Below, in pieces: positions 16,376-25,874 of a DNA stretch of 64,000 bases (its first letter is position 1; each line of letters opens with the position of its first letter). The DNA comes from Dactylosporangium sp040689395 (GTDB lineage: Bacteria; Actinomycetota; Actinomycetes; Mycobacteriales; Micromonosporaceae): NCBI RefSeq assembly GCF_040689395.1, contig NZ_JBFAZX010000002.1, forward strand, positions 124,001 to 188,000, read 5' to 3'. Under the pieces are notes generated by a model. It saw only the letters and a program-made list of their open reading frames with translations. It did no database searches and was not told the origin of the DNA. A program made the position numbers and the translations under genes.

Positions 16376-17284
16376 CTATCGGGATGGGGCGAAGGGCTGG
16401 CCGAGGGCCAAGGGTTGGTGCAGTCGCCTGCCCAGCAGCGCCAGCGAGATCACCGCAAGCAGGTACGGTGCGGCGACGAGCAGCTGCGGTGACGGCGTGA
16501 TGCCGATCGCGGGCAGCGCGAGCGGCAGCCCCTCGGCGACGCCGAACAGGACACAGGCCGCGACCACGCCCCGCAGCGTCCAGCCGCCGAAGATCACCGC
16601 GGCGATGACGATGTACCCGCGCCCGGCTGTCATGCCGGAGGTGAAGGAGCTCGACTGGAACACCGACAGGAAGGCTCCACCGGCGCCCGCGCACAGGCCG
16701 CAGAACAACAGCGCCTGACGCCGCCGGGCATTCACCTTGATACCGGTCAGGTCGCTCGCGACCGGATCGTCGCCGGCCCCGCGAATCTCCAGGCCCCACC
16801 GGGTACGCCAGGCGGCCCAGATCGCGATGATCAGCAGTGGAATGACGTAGACGACCCACGGCTGGTCGAAGAGCGGCTTGCCGACGACGGGGATGTCCGC
16901 CAATCCGGGGATGCCCAGACTCGTCACCCTCGGGATGTCGAACGCCGTCGTCGTCAGCAGATAGTTCGTCACGCCCAGCACCAGGACGTTGAGGGACAGA
17001 CCGACGACATAGGTGTTGAGCTGCAGCCGATGGCTCAGGTTGCCGTGGATGACGGCAACCACCGCGCCGGCCACGATGCCGAACAGGAGACCGACCAGCG
17101 GCGAACCCGACGCCGAGGCGCCGTACGCACCGAAGAACGCCGCGGAGAGCATCATTCCCTCGACGGAGAGGTTGAAGGCTCCCGCACGCTGGGCGACGTA
17201 CTCCCCCAGGCCCGCGAACAGCAGCGGCACCGCGAGCGGCACCGACACGGCCAGAACCGTCTGGATGTCAACCGCGACACTCAT
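16376..17284 (-). CDS. BMP-type ABC transporter permease (second permease)
   Basis: Integral membrane subunit, 302 residues, of the sugar/nucleoside BPD_transp_2 family. The characteristic N-terminal segment is A-G-A-F-N-L-S-V-E-G-M-M, followed by about eight to ten hydrophobic helices and G-G-W-T-L-R-G near the end. The ATG at 17284 overlaps the first permease's stop (ATGA), so a longer upstream frame is not used. It pairs with the next permease to form the channel of a nucleoside/nucleobase-class importer with the ATPase (18471) and lipoprotein (20071). Confidence 0.9.
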   Translation of the reverse strand: MSVAVDIQTVLAVSVPLAVPLLFAGLGEYVAQRAGAFNLSVEGMMLSAAFFGAYGASASGSPLVGLLFGIVAGAVVAVIHGNLSHRLQLNTYVVGLSLNVLVLGVTNYLLTTTAFDIPRVTSLGIPGLADIPVVGKPLFDQPWVVYVIPLLIIAIWAAWRTRWGLEIRGAGDDPVASDLTGIKVNARRRQALLFCGLCAGAGGAFLSVFQSSSFTSGMTAGRGYIVIAAVIFGGWTLRGVVAACVLFGVAEGLPLALPAIGITPSPQLLVAAPYLLAVISLALLGRRLHQPLALGQPFAPSR

Positions 17285-18474
17285 GCCGTCACCTGCGCGG
17301 CTCGACGCTGCCGGCGCCGTCGCAGAGCGACGAGCACGACGGGGGGACACAGAAGCGCGACCACGATCGACGCGGTCATGACGTTGACGATGTCGACCGG
17401 CACGTTGTCGCTGCCGAGGAGACCGCCACCCGCGATCATGGCGCCGAAGACGACCGCGAGGACGGCGCTGACACCGGTCTTCGTTCGCGCCGCCAATGCG
17501 ATGAGCAACCCGTTCCATCCAATGCTGCTAGCGGTACCCGGGTGGAGCTGGAAACTCTGGCCGAGCAGGATCACCGCGCCCGCGGCGCCGGCGAAGGCCC
17601 CGGACGCGGCAACGGCCAGCGAGCCGATGCGGGATTCACTGACGCCGATCGTGTGTGCGACGACCGGGCTGTGGCCCAGAATCCGCAGCCGGTAGCCAAG
17701 CAGTGTCGAGCGCAGCACCCAGGCGACGACGATCGCCGCGACGACGGCGATCACGAAGCCGCTGGGGATGTCGAGACCGAACAGGTGCGGCGTGGGAAGT
17801 CTCGAACCGGCCGGCACCGTGGGTGACTGGGACGCTGTGCCCGCCCCCAGCACGCCTTCCCCGTCGTCGTGCAACGGTCCGGAGCCACTGATCAGCCACA
17901 CCATGAGCTGCTCGGCGAGAAAGACGAACAGCAGCGAGCTCACGACGATGTTGACGCCCCGGGTGAACTTGAGCAGCGCGACCAGCGCGGCCCACAGCCC
18001 TCCCGCCACCGCCGCCGCCACGAACGCCAGCGGGATGACCACGATCCCCGGCCCGTCGATGTTGAAGACGACGAATCCGGCGCCGACCGCCCCGAGCGTG
18101 ACCTGACCCTCCTGGCCGATGTTGAACTGGCCCGCTTGCATGCAGATCACCGTTCCCACGGCGACGAGCAGCAGCGGAGCGGCGAAGGAGAGCGTGTAGC
18201 TGATCGACATCGCGTTGCCGAAGCTGCCCTCGAACAGATTGCCGAGGACCACCGTTGGCGAGTGCCCTGTCGACCAGGCCAGGATCAGCCCGACCGCCAG
18301 GCCGACGGCGAGGAACAGGGCGAACATGCCGACCTGTCGCGCCGCCGGCCCGGAATTGCTACGAAGCGCGGCGGCCAGTTCGCCGCCGAGGCCACCCGGG
18401 CGAATTCCGGTGTCGGAGGACTGACCGGCGGGCGACGATTCCTTGGTCTTCTCCGGCAGTTCGAGCCCACTCAC
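17281..18474 (-). CDS. BMP-type ABC transporter permease (first permease)
   Basis: Integral membrane subunit of 397 residues, longer at the N-terminus than its partner. The family segment A-G-Q-F-N-I-G-Q-E-G-Q is present, and about ten membrane helices can be traced. A hydrophilic insert between helices, around S-G-S-G-P-L-H-D-D, is typical of this group. The GTG start at 18474 overlaps the ATPase stop (GTGA), which excludes the longer open frame upstream. It works with the genes on either side as a four-component importer. Confidence 0.9.
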   Translation of the reverse strand: MSGLELPEKTKESSPAGQSSDTGIRPGGLGGELAAALRSNSGPAARQVGMFALFLAVGLAVGLILAWSTGHSPTVVLGNLFEGSFGNAMSISYTLSFAAPLLLVAVGTVICMQAGQFNIGQEGQVTLGAVGAGFVVFNIDGPGIVVIPLAFVAAAVAGGLWAALVALLKFTRGVNIVVSSLLFVFLAEQLMVWLISGSGPLHDDGEGVLGAGTASQSPTVPAGSRLPTPHLFGLDIPSGFVIAVVAAIVVAWVLRSTLLGYRLRILGHSPVVAHTIGVSESRIGSLAVAASGAFAGAAGAVILLGQSFQLHPGTASSIGWNGLLIALAARTKTGVSAVLAVVFGAMIAGGGLLGSDNVPVDIVNVMTASIVVALLCPPVVLVALRRRRQRRAAQVTA

Positions 18475-20063
18475 GCGTGCACACCACCCATCAGCAAGCC
18501 CAGTTTCTCGGAGTCGGCTTCGGCGCGGGGGGTTTCGCCCCGGACCTTGCCCCGGTACATGACCGCGATGCGATCCGACACCTGCATGATCTCGTTGAGA
18601 TCCGTCGAGATCAGCACGACCGCGACGCCGGCGTTCGCGGCCGCGCGAATCCGCTCGTGCATGTACGCGATCGCACCGACGTCCAGCCCGCGCGTCGGTT
18701 GCGCCAGCACGAGCACGCTCGGGTCCGTCGAGAGCTCGCGCGCGAGCACGACCTTCTGCTGATTCCCGCCGGACAACGACCGCATCGGCTGGTCCAGTGA
18801 GGCGACAGCGATCTGGAACTCGTCGACCAGTCGCTCGGCGAGGGCAAGCACCCGGCGGCGTGACACCACACCGCGTCGCGCGAGCGAGCCGAGCGCGGCG
18901 AACGCGATGTTGTCCGCCACCGACATGTCCAGGACACAACCGGACTCACGCCGGTCCTCGGGCACCACGGCGACGCCCGCCGATCTCATCGCGCCCGGCT
19001 TGTTCACCCGGATGTTCGTGCCACGCACGCGCACCCGTCCGGTGTGCAGGGACAACGCGCCAGAAAGGAGCGAGGCCAGCCACTTCTGGCCGTTGCCCTC
19101 CACGCCGGCGACGCCCAGCACCTCGCCGCCGCGCACGTGCAGGCCGAGCGCGTCCAGCGCGCGGCGCCCGCCGGCGAGGAACGCCGTCGCCTCTTCGATC
19201 TCCAGAGCGGGCGGGCGTCCGGGTTTCCCCGTCGCCGTCCCGGTCGCGACCGGCGCCGGGGTGACCTGCGCGTCGGCACCGATGGCGGTGGCGACGTCCG
19301 GCTCGTTGCGCAGGTCGTGACCGATCATGTGCCGCGCGAGCACGGCCACGGACGTCTCCGACGGCGCGAGCCGGGACACCACCCGCCCGTTGCGCATGAT
19401 CGTCGCCTGGTGTGCGACCGACCGGATCTCGGCGAGGTTGTGACTGATGAGGATGACCGAGCAGTCCGCTGAGTCGACGACCTGAGCGAGCATCGAGAAC
19501 AGCGCCTGCGACTCGCGCTCGGTGAGCACGGCGGTCGGCTCGTCCAGGATGAGCAGTTTCGGGTGGTCGATGAGGCACTTGACGATCTCGACGCGCTGCT
19601 GCTCGCCGACCGTGAGGTCGCCGACGCGCTTCGACGCCGACACTTCCAGCCCGTAGCGCGCACTCGTCTCGTTGACCAGCGCCGTGATCCGATCCGGTTG
19701 GACGCGGCCTTTCGTGGTGATCGCGATGTTCTCCCAGACCGACAGCGTCGGGATGAGGCTGTAGTGCTGATGCACCATCCCGATGCCCTGCGCTCGCGCG
19801 TCGTTGGGATCACGGACCGTCACGGGCCTTCCCGTCACCTCGATGACACCGCGATCGGGCCGGACCAGCCCGAGGAGGATGTTCATCAAGGTCGACTTGC
19901 CCGCGCCGTTCTGGCCGAGCAAGCCATGGATCTCTCCGGGAGCGACGCTGAGGTCGACGTCGTCGCAGGCGGCGCGGCCGTTGAAGTACTTGGTGACACC
20001 GGCCATCCGAAGCATCGGATGGCCGGTCACCATGCTGGACCCATTCGGGTTGGCCATGGTCAT
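18471..20063 (-). CDS. BMP-type ABC transporter ATP-binding protein (two nucleotide-binding domains)
   Basis: A 530-residue tandem ATPase of the RbsA/YufO kind. The first domain has Walker A G-Q-N-G-A-G-K-S-T, a signature-like T-V-G-E-Q-Q-R and Walker B L-L-I-L-D-E-P-T. The second has the degenerate Walker A usual in this family (G-V-E-G-N-G-Q) but a good L-S-G-G-N-Q-Q-K signature. It powers import by the permeases downstream. It starts seven bases after the lipoprotein stop. The ribosome site is weak; the ATG two codons later is an alternative start. Confidence 0.93.
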   Translation of the reverse strand: MTMANPNGSSMVTGHPMLRMAGVTKYFNGRAACDDVDLSVAPGEIHGLLGQNGAGKSTLMNILLGLVRPDRGVIEVTGRPVTVRDPNDARAQGIGMVHQHYSLIPTLSVWENIAITTKGRVQPDRITALVNETSARYGLEVSASKRVGDLTVGEQQRVEIVKCLIDHPKLLILDEPTAVLTERESQALFSMLAQVVDSADCSVILISHNLAEIRSVAHQATIMRNGRVVSRLAPSETSVAVLARHMIGHDLRNEPDVATAIGADAQVTPAPVATGTATGKPGRPPALEIEEATAFLAGGRRALDALGLHVRGGEVLGVAGVEGNGQKWLASLLSGALSLHTGRVRVRGTNIRVNKPGAMRSAGVAVVPEDRRESGCVLDMSVADNIAFAALGSLARRGVVSRRRVLALAERLVDEFQIAVASLDQPMRSLSGGNQQKVVLARELSTDPSVLVLAQPTRGLDVGAIAYMHERIRAAANAGVAVVLISTDLNEIMQVSDRIAVMYRGKVRGETPRAEADSEKLGLLMGGVHA

Positions 20064-20070
20064 TCGCAGG

Positions 20071-21249
20071 TCAGCCGGTGGCCAGCTTCAACGGATCGAT
20101 CGTTCCGTTGTTGATGTCGGTCTGTGCCTGCTTGATCGCCGCGTCGATCGCGGCCCCATCGCCGCCGGCCGACGAGCACGTGCGCACGGCCGGAACCGGA
20201 TCGACACCCAGGCGCCAGTTGCGGGTCCCGCCCAGCGGCAGCTTCCCGTTCGCGAAGTCGTCGAGCAGCGGGGACAGGTAGTAGCCGGGTGCGAAGATCA
20301 CGGAGGCGACGAACGCCGGCGAGGTCGAGTCGCAGAAGTCGATCGGCGACCCGATCACCGGGATCTTCGCGTCGTTCGCCTTCTTGGCGATCGCGACGGT
20401 CGGGGCGCCGAAGTACGGATACACGAGGCCGACGCCCTGCGACTGCTGCGCGGCGAACGCCTCGACGGCCTTGCCGACGTCGATCTGGTCACCCGTGTAC
20501 GTCTCGATCACCTTCGCGTCGGGTACCTGGGACAGGATGCCCTTCTTGAAGACCGCGCCGATGGTCGTGTTGAACGGGGCCGCCAAGCCCGAGATGAAGC
20601 CGGCCTTGTTGATGTTCTTGTTCTTCATGTAGACGCCTGCGGCCACGCCGGAGACGTAGGCGTAGCTCAGACCGACGTCGTAGGACTGGGTGAAGGTCGC
20701 GTCCTGCTTGGGCGAGCCGTATCCGCCCTGCAGATAGAAGAACGTGTCCTTGCAGATCGGCTCCTTGGCGGCGTTGACCGCCTGGGCCAGCTGGGCGTCG
20801 CCGATGATGACCATGTCGACGCGCTGACGGCAGAGGTTCTCGGCGGTGCTCAGCGCCTGCGTCAGGGGTACGAGCCCCTGCACCGACACCTTCCAGCCGT
20901 ACTTCTTCCCGGCGTACTGCGCCGCGTCGGCGACACTCTGGTAGTAGGTCCCGTCGCCGGTGTCGCCGGACGTGATGACGCCGATCGACACCTTCCCGTC
21001 CTTGTTCATGTCCGGCTGGTTGGCCGGGATGGAGGTCTTTCCCTCCCACTCGGGTGCCGTCGCGGTGCCTGGGCTGCCGACGCTCGGGCCCTTCGCCACG
21101 GCGAACGGGTCGGGACCCGGCGCGCCGCTCGACGCGCTCGGCGAACCGGACGTACCGCCACCACCGCCACTTGAGCCGCAGGCCGTCATCGTGAGCGCTA
21201 GGACCACGGCAGATGCGCAGAGCGCAGCCAACCTGTGATTTCGCATCAT
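20071..21249 (-). CDS. BMP-family substrate-binding lipoprotein
   Basis: Extracytoplasmic ligand-binding lipoprotein, 392 residues, PnrA/BMP family, whose characterised members bind purine nucleosides and related compounds. It has a signal peptide with lipobox L-T-M-T-A-C (Cys24) followed by a Gly/Ser linker, then the BMP fold (V-S-I-G-V-I-T-S-G-D-T-G-D-G, with late F-A-P-G-Y-Y-L). AAGGAA precedes the start; the second ATG at 21246 is also possible. It is first in the importer operon. Its neighbours (molybdenum hydroxylase, dihydropyrimidinase-like and deaminase-like enzymes) suggest an N-heterocyclic ligand, but this is inference. Confidence 0.9.
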   Translation of the reverse strand: MMRNHRLAALCASAVVLALTMTACGSSGGGGGTSGSPSASSGAPGPDPFAVAKGPSVGSPGTATAPEWEGKTSIPANQPDMNKDGKVSIGVITSGDTGDGTYYQSVADAAQYAGKKYGWKVSVQGLVPLTQALSTAENLCRQRVDMVIIGDAQLAQAVNAAKEPICKDTFFYLQGGYGSPKQDATFTQSYDVGLSYAYVSGVAAGVYMKNKNINKAGFISGLAAPFNTTIGAVFKKGILSQVPDAKVIETYTGDQIDVGKAVEAFAAQQSQGVGLVYPYFGAPTVAIAKKANDAKIPVIGSPIDFCDSTSPAFVASVIFAPGYYLSPLLDDFANGKLPLGGTRNWRLGVDPVPAVRTCSSAGGDGAAIDAAIKQAQTDINNGTIDPLKLATG

Positions 21250-21655
21250 GCACCCGTTCCTTTTCGTGTGGGGTATCCGGCTTCGTATGGGGTGTCCGGC
21301 TCCGGACCTGTCCGCCTCGGCGAGGTCGCCGTGCGCCAGGTGTCAGTCACGTATCGCGGCCAGTTCGGCGACGCTGTCGCCCAGGTCGATTGCGGTCCTG
21401 TGCCAGCGCCGGCGACTGAAGTCTCAGGCTGGCGAAACGTAACACCGGCCATCCCGTCATGCAATACGGTTCGTTGCTATACGAGATACTCGGACGACCG
21501 ACCAGAGTCCATCGGCCGCCCCATGCGGGCGGTACGCCCGGTTTGCTAAGATTTTCCGGTCACCGCGGCGCGAACCTGCGGCAGCGGGCGCTCGGTTGTT
21601 ACGTATTACGAGAGAGCATCTTGACTGGTGGGATGCACTCGCCGATGATCCCTAC
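21250..21655. promoter_or_regulatory. Divergent promoter region with a tandem operator pair (21450-21488)
   Basis: The 406-bp gap separates the leftward importer from the rightward aldehyde dehydrogenase. The copies start 20 bp apart: CATCCCGTC-A-TGCAATACG at 21450-21468 and TTCGTTGCT-A-TACGAGATA at 21470-21488. The first matches the consensus in 6 and 7 of 9 positions in its two halves; the second has only a good right half (7 of 9). A further weak half-site (TACGAGAGA, 21607-21615) lies close to the dehydrogenase start. No small gene is evident. Confidence 0.5.
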
Positions 21656-23119
21656 GTGACCACGATTGACGCAGTGATCGATCAGCCAGGCACGCTCATC
21701 GATGGAAAGTGGACGGGCGGCGACGAGGTCCTGTCCACGATCGATCCGGCGACCGGCGAGGAGTACGGCCGGATCCACACGAGCAGGACCAGCGACGTCG
21801 ACCGAGCAGTCGCGGCCGCACGCGCCGCGGCGCGCGGCTGGTCCAGGACCTCGCCCTCCGAGCGTGGGGCGCTGTTGTCCCGCTGGGCACAACTCATCTT
21901 CGAAAACCAGGACCGCCTGGCCGCGATCGAGGCCCGCAACGTCGGCAAGCCGCTCTCGGCCGCCCGGATGAACATCATCATCGCCGGATCGATCGTGTCG
22001 TACACGGCTGGCGGGGCGGACAAGCTGACCGGCGCCACACTCCCCGTCCGCCAGCCCGAATTCTTCGGCTACACCGTGCGCGAGCCATACGGGGTGTGCG
22101 CGATCGTGCTGCCCTGGAACGTCCCGGCGCTGCTGAGCGCGGCCAACCTCGCGCCGGCCCTGGCCGCGGGCAACACCGTGGTGCTCAAGCCTTCCGAGGT
22201 CGCGCCGCTCGTCGTGCACGCCCTGGTCGAGCTGGCCGAGGCGGCCGGCCTGCCCCCGGGCGTGCTCAACGTGCTGACCGGTGTCGGGGCCGACCTCGGG
22301 GCGGCACTGGTGAGCCACCCGGGCGTCGACCACGTCAGCTTCGTCGGCTCCGTGGCGACCGGTCGTCTCGTCATGCAGGGCGCCGCGCAGCACCTGACGC
22401 CGATCAAGCTCGAACTCGGCGGGAAGTCGCCGAACATCGTGTTTCCTGACGCCGATCTCGACGTCGCGATCCCGGCGATCGTTCGATCCATCACGGAGAA
22501 CGCCGGCCAGAACTGCAACGCCGGCTCCCGGCTGCTGGTGCACCGGTCCATCATCGGCGAGGTCCGCGATCACCTGCTGGCGCGGATGGCCGACATCCGG
22601 CTCGGCGCATGGGACGAGGACCTCGACATGGGACCACTCATCAACACCGTCCAGCATCAGCGGGTGTCCGGCATCCTCGGCGCCGCACTGCGCGACGGGG
22701 CCAAGTTGCTCGCCGGCGGCGGACGTCCGCAGGGCCGCGGGGCGGGGTACTTCCTCGAGCCCACCGTCCTGGAAGTCGACGACCGCAGCACACCCGTGAT
22801 CGGCCAGGAGATCTTCGGCCCGGTCCTGACGCTCGAGACGTTCTCCGACGAGGCCGACGCCCTCCACCTGGCGAACGGGACCGACTTCGGGTTGCTCGCG
22901 TGCCTGTGGACCCAGGACGTCTCCCGCGCACTTCGGATGTCCGCGGAGATCCAGGCCGGTCAGGTGTCGGTGAACCAGTTCGCCGACGCCGGCGTGATCG
23001 GGCTGCCCTTCAACATGTACAAGGCCAGTGGCTTCTCGGCCGGCAACGGCTACCGGGCCCTGTACGAATTCACCCGGGAGAAGGCGGTCGCGGTCAAGCT
23101 GCTCGACAGCCGGGACTGA
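21656..23119 (+). CDS. NAD(P)+-dependent aldehyde dehydrogenase
   Basis: Aldehyde dehydrogenase superfamily enzyme of about 487 residues, oxidising an aldehyde to its acid. The cofactor-binding F-V-G-S-V-A-T-G-R, the catalytic-base motif E-L-G-G-K-S-P and the nucleophile motif G-Q-N-C-N-A-G-S-R are all intact. The start is uncertain. A GTG at 21656 gives the usual family beginning, but the frame is open further upstream to a TTG at 21596 and no strong ribosome site marks either. It probably follows the NDMA-type alcohol dehydrogenase or the ThDP decarboxylase in the pathway. Confidence 0.92.
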   Translation: MTTIDAVIDQPGTLIDGKWTGGDEVLSTIDPATGEEYGRIHTSRTSDVDRAVAAARAAARGWSRTSPSERGALLSRWAQLIFENQDRLAAIEARNVGKPLSAARMNIIIAGSIVSYTAGGADKLTGATLPVRQPEFFGYTVREPYGVCAIVLPWNVPALLSAANLAPALAAGNTVVLKPSEVAPLVVHALVELAEAAGLPPGVLNVLTGVGADLGAALVSHPGVDHVSFVGSVATGRLVMQGAAQHLTPIKLELGGKSPNIVFPDADLDVAIPAIVRSITENAGQNCNAGSRLLVHRSIIGEVRDHLLARMADIRLGAWDEDLDMGPLINTVQHQRVSGILGAALRDGAKLLAGGGRPQGRGAGYFLEPTVLEVDDRSTPVIGQEIFGPVLTLETFSDEADALHLANGTDFGLLACLWTQDVSRALRMSAEIQAGQVSVNQFADAGVIGLPFNMYKASGFSAGNGYRALYEFTREKAVAVKLLDSRD

Positions 23120-23147
23120 CCGGTCTCGCGCCACTGCTCTGCAACAT

Positions 23148-23183
23148 CTCGGCCGCTGCGGGCGATGTCCCGCAGCGGCCGAG
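23148..23183 (+). terminator. Hairpin after the aldehyde dehydrogenase
   Basis: A perfect 15-bp inverted repeat (23148-23162 and 23169-23183) with a 6-base loop lies 29 bp after the stop. It lacks a T run, so it is a probable but weaker terminator. Confidence 0.65.
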
Positions 23184-23219
23184 GCATGTTCACATCATCA
23201 TCAACGACTACACGCGAAG

Positions 23220-23255
23220 GTCGGACCGCCCGGTACGAGTACCGGGCGATCCGAC
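23220..23255 (-). terminator. Hairpin after the leftward amidohydrolase operon
   Basis: A 17-bp inverted repeat (23220-23236 and 23239-23255) has one mismatch and only two bases between its arms. It lies 24 bp beyond the amidohydrolase stop and faces the hairpin of the convergent dehydrogenase gene. There is no long T run. Confidence 0.6.
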
Positions 23256-23278
23256 TTATGCGGTTCGCTGGCGCTGTT

Positions 23279-24751
23279 TCAGTGGCAACGATCGCCGACG
23301 CCGCCGACAGCGGCCTCGATCTGCTCGAGCACCGGGCGGAACTCCTCGAAGCGAGCCAGCCGGTCCGGGAGGGTGCTCCAGATCCTCGCCGCGATCTCGC
23401 GCGCCTCGGCACGGATCGCCGACTCGTCCACCGTCGTGATCCGGCGGTCGGCGAGCAGCGCCCGCCCTTCGACGTAGACGCTGCGCACCGCGCTGCCCAG
23501 CTCACCGTAGGCAAGCTGCTGGCGAAGCTGCGCCGCAGGGGCGGGCCACACGTAGTCGATGTCCAGCACGGTGAGATCCGCCCGGGCGCCGACGGCCAGC
23601 CGGCCGATGTCGGAGCCCATCGCCGCGGCGCCGTTGGCCCAGCACATCGTCAGGCCGTCCATGGCGGTGGGCCAGGTGCTCTGCGGACCTTGGACGCGAT
23701 GCACGATCGTCGAGAGCTTGAGCGTCTCGAACATGTTCTGCGTGTCGTTGCTGCTCGCCCCGTCGGATCCGATCGCCACCCTGGCGCCCGCGCGCAGCAG
23801 CGCGGGCACGGGCGCGACTCCAGCACCGAGCTTGAGGTTGCTCGCCGGGTTGTGCACGGCGACCGCCGGAGTCCCCGCGAAGATCTGCACCTCGCGGTCG
23901 TCGAGCCAGATCGCGTGCGCGAAGGACGCCCAGGGCTCCAGCGCGCCCATCGCGGCGAGAAACTCCACGGTGCTGACGCCGTAGCGCTCCTTCGCCACCG
24001 TCATCTGGGACGCCGCGGACAGCAGGTGGGTCTGCAGCCTGGCCCCGCGGCTTCGGGCGAGGTCGATGCTCGCCTCGAACAGCGGCGTCGAGCAGCGCGG
24101 CAGGGAGGACGGGCCGAGGATCGGCTGGACCCGGGCGGAGCGGCCGGCCCAGCGGTCGATGAAGCGGCCGGCCGCCGCGAGCACCTGATCGGGCTGTGCG
24201 ATCGGTGGCTTGCGCAGGGCGGCGCCGCCGGGGACCAGATCGATGGGGATGGACGAGAAGAAGTCCAGGTCCGAGTACTGGATCGCCACGTTCGCGCGCA
24301 TGCCGAGATCCACGTACGCCTGCATGATGGCGTCCATGCCGTCGTCGACCCATTCGATGTCCGCGCGCGCGCAGTCCAGCACGGCGGTGGTACCGCTGCG
24401 CAGCATCTCCAGGCCCCCGACCATCGCCGAGACGTAGAGGTCGCGCGGCGAGAGGCGCGCGCCGGCGCCCCCGTAGCTGGCCAGTGTCATCCAGGCATCG
24501 AGCGGCAGCGCGTCGCACAGCCCCTTCTCGATGGTCTGGTTGGAGTGCGTGTGCGCGTTGATCAGCCCTGGGATGACGATGTCCCCAGCCAGGTCCACGA
24601 CCTCGGCCGGCCCGGAGGCGACCGAGTCGTGACGTTGCGCGGCACCCGCCCCGAGGTCGGTGATCACGCCGTCGACGATGACCACGTCACCGGTCTCGCC
24701 ACCGTGCCGCAGATCCAGAAGCCTGCCGTTGCGCAGAATCAGCGCCGTCAT
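23279..24751 (-). CDS. ATZ/TRZ-type metal-dependent amidohydrolase (deaminase-like)
   Basis: A 490-residue amidohydrolase related to atrazine chlorohydrolase, guanine deaminase and S-adenosylhomocysteine deaminase. The metal ligands are visible as N-A-H-T-H-S-N, L-Q-T-H-L, F-A-H-A-I-W and G-S-D-G-A-S-S-N-D. Such enzymes remove an amino or chloro group from an N-heterocyclic ring. The ATG at 24751 overlaps the decarboxylase beta-subunit stop (ATGA), so a longer frame is not used. It is the last gene of the seven-gene leftward operon. The exact substrate is not predictable. Confidence 0.88.
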   Translation of the reverse strand: MTALILRNGRLLDLRHGGETGDVVIVDGVITDLGAGAAQRHDSVASGPAEVVDLAGDIVIPGLINAHTHSNQTIEKGLCDALPLDAWMTLASYGGAGARLSPRDLYVSAMVGGLEMLRSGTTAVLDCARADIEWVDDGMDAIMQAYVDLGMRANVAIQYSDLDFFSSIPIDLVPGGAALRKPPIAQPDQVLAAAGRFIDRWAGRSARVQPILGPSSLPRCSTPLFEASIDLARSRGARLQTHLLSAASQMTVAKERYGVSTVEFLAAMGALEPWASFAHAIWLDDREVQIFAGTPAVAVHNPASNLKLGAGVAPVPALLRAGARVAIGSDGASSNDTQNMFETLKLSTIVHRVQGPQSTWPTAMDGLTMCWANGAAAMGSDIGRLAVGARADLTVLDIDYVWPAPAAQLRQQLAYGELGSAVRSVYVEGRALLADRRITTVDESAIRAEAREIAARIWSTLPDRLARFEEFRPVLEQIEAAVGGVGDRCH

Positions 24752-25350
24752 CCCGCGTCTTCCCTTCGCGATTCCCAATTGCGGAGTTGTTCCTGGAACT
24801 GCACACGCGCCTCCACCCCGGACAGCTCGCCCGGGCCGCCGTACGGCGAATCCTCCGCATCGACCTCGGCGACCAGCAGTGCCGGCGCCACCGGAGCCGA
24901 GAGCAGAGCCTCGACTCCGGCACGCAGCGTGTCCCCCGATACCGCGCGCTCGAGGGTGCGCACCCACGGCCATCCCGCCCCGAGCGCGACGGCGCCGAGG
25001 TCCGCCCGCCCGGCCGCGGCCAGCGGTTGTCCGCCACCCGTCTCGTACCGGCCGTTGTGGAAGACGACCACGCGCAGGTTCCCGGCCCCGGCGTCGGCGA
25101 TCGCGAGCAGCACGCCGAGGTTCATGACGAGGTCGCCGTCGCCTTCGAGCAACAGGAACTGCAGGTCCGGCCGGGCCAGCGCCGCACCCAGCGCCAGGCC
25201 CGGCGCGGCGCCCATCGGGTCGGAGCCGAAGAACGTGGGATTCGGCCCGCCGTGCTCACGCCAGGCGCGCCCGGCGCTACCCAGGCTCGTGATGATCACG
25301 TGGTTCGGCGCGGCGGCCGCGATCACCGCCGCCAGTTCGGCGCGCTTCAT
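24748..25350 (-). CDS. ThDP-dependent decarboxylase, beta (ThDP-binding) subunit, ComE/sulfopyruvate-decarboxylase-like
   Basis: Second half of a split 2-oxoacid decarboxylase, 200 residues. The ThDP/Mg motif starts at L-L-E-G-D-G-D-L-V-M-N-L-G and is followed by V-V-F-H-N. It resembles the beta chain of sulfopyruvate decarboxylase and the C-terminal part of phosphonopyruvate decarboxylase. The start at 25350 overlaps the alpha-subunit stop (ATGA), so the two are made together. In this operon the substrate is more likely a 2-oxoacid from ring cleavage than sulfopyruvate, but that is inference. Confidence 0.85.
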   Translation of the reverse strand: MKRAELAAVIAAAAPNHVIITSLGSAGRAWREHGGPNPTFFGSDPMGAAPGLALGAALARPDLQFLLLEGDGDLVMNLGVLLAIADAGAGNLRVVVFHNGRYETGGGQPLAAAGRADLGAVALGAGWPWVRTLERAVSGDTLRAGVEALLSAPVAPALLVAEVDAEDSPYGGPGELSGVEARVQFQEQLRNWESRREDAG

Positions 25351-25874
25351 GCGGCCGCACCCAGCAGCGCACTGCGGGAGCACATCAGCACGACCGGACG
25401 GCGCTGCAGCCACGCCTGCTCACTGGCGCGCTCGAACAGCCAGTCGTCCTGGGGGCCGCTCACCTGATGGACGCTCAACCCGGCGGCCGTGGCCACGCCG
25501 GTACTCACTTGGCCCTTGTACATCTGGTAGTAGAAACCGTCCTCTGCGCCGCCCCGCGCCGCGGCGACGATGAGCAGCGGGAGCTGGTGGTGGTAGGAGA
25601 ATGCGGCGAGCACGTTCGTCGCCAGGAGCACCCCGGCGTTCTGGCACAGCACGACCGACCGCTTGCCCATCAGCGCCGCACCACCGGCGATCGCCACGGC
25701 GTCGTCCTCACGGCTGACCCGAACGTGCCTGATGTGCTCGTCCGCGGCGACCCGATCGATGAGCGGGCTCAGCCAGCTGTCCGGCAGGGACGCGGCGAGT
25801 TCCACGCCGCCGGCGCGCAGCCGCTCGGCGATCCGCCGCGCGCGCTCGGCCCCGTTCAACCCGGTCTCACTCAT
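25347..25874 (-). CDS. ThDP-dependent decarboxylase, alpha subunit, ComD/sulfopyruvate-decarboxylase-like
   Basis: First half of the split decarboxylase, 175 residues, corresponding to the N-terminal Pyr domain of ThDP enzymes. The conserved glutamate that activates ThDP is in V-S-R-E-D-D-A-V-A-I-A, and L-C-Q-N-A-G-V and Y-Q-M-Y-K-G match the ComD group. It overlaps the end of the molybdenum hydroxylase gene by 8 bp and the beta-subunit gene by 4 bp. It would turn a 2-oxoacid into an aldehyde plus CO2. Confidence 0.85.
   Translation of the reverse strand: MSETGLNGAERARRIAERLRAGGVELAASLPDSWLSPLIDRVAADEHIRHVRVSREDDAVAIAGGAALMGKRSVVLCQNAGVLLATNVLAAFSYHHQLPLLIVAAARGGAEDGFYYQMYKGQVSTGVATAAGLSVHQVSGPQDDWLFERASEQAWLQRRPVVLMCSRSALLGAAA

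Noticed and set aside
23165..25573. An 802-codon rightward open frame across the amidohydrolase and decarboxylase genes
   Set aside because: The leftward genes have intact catalytic motifs and ATGA overlaps; the rightward frame has none and is low-complexity.
24748..25874. Coenzyme M biosynthesis genes (comDE)
   Set aside because: The fold matches sulfopyruvate decarboxylase subunits, but there are no other coenzyme M genes and the operon is catabolic, so only the family resemblance is reported.
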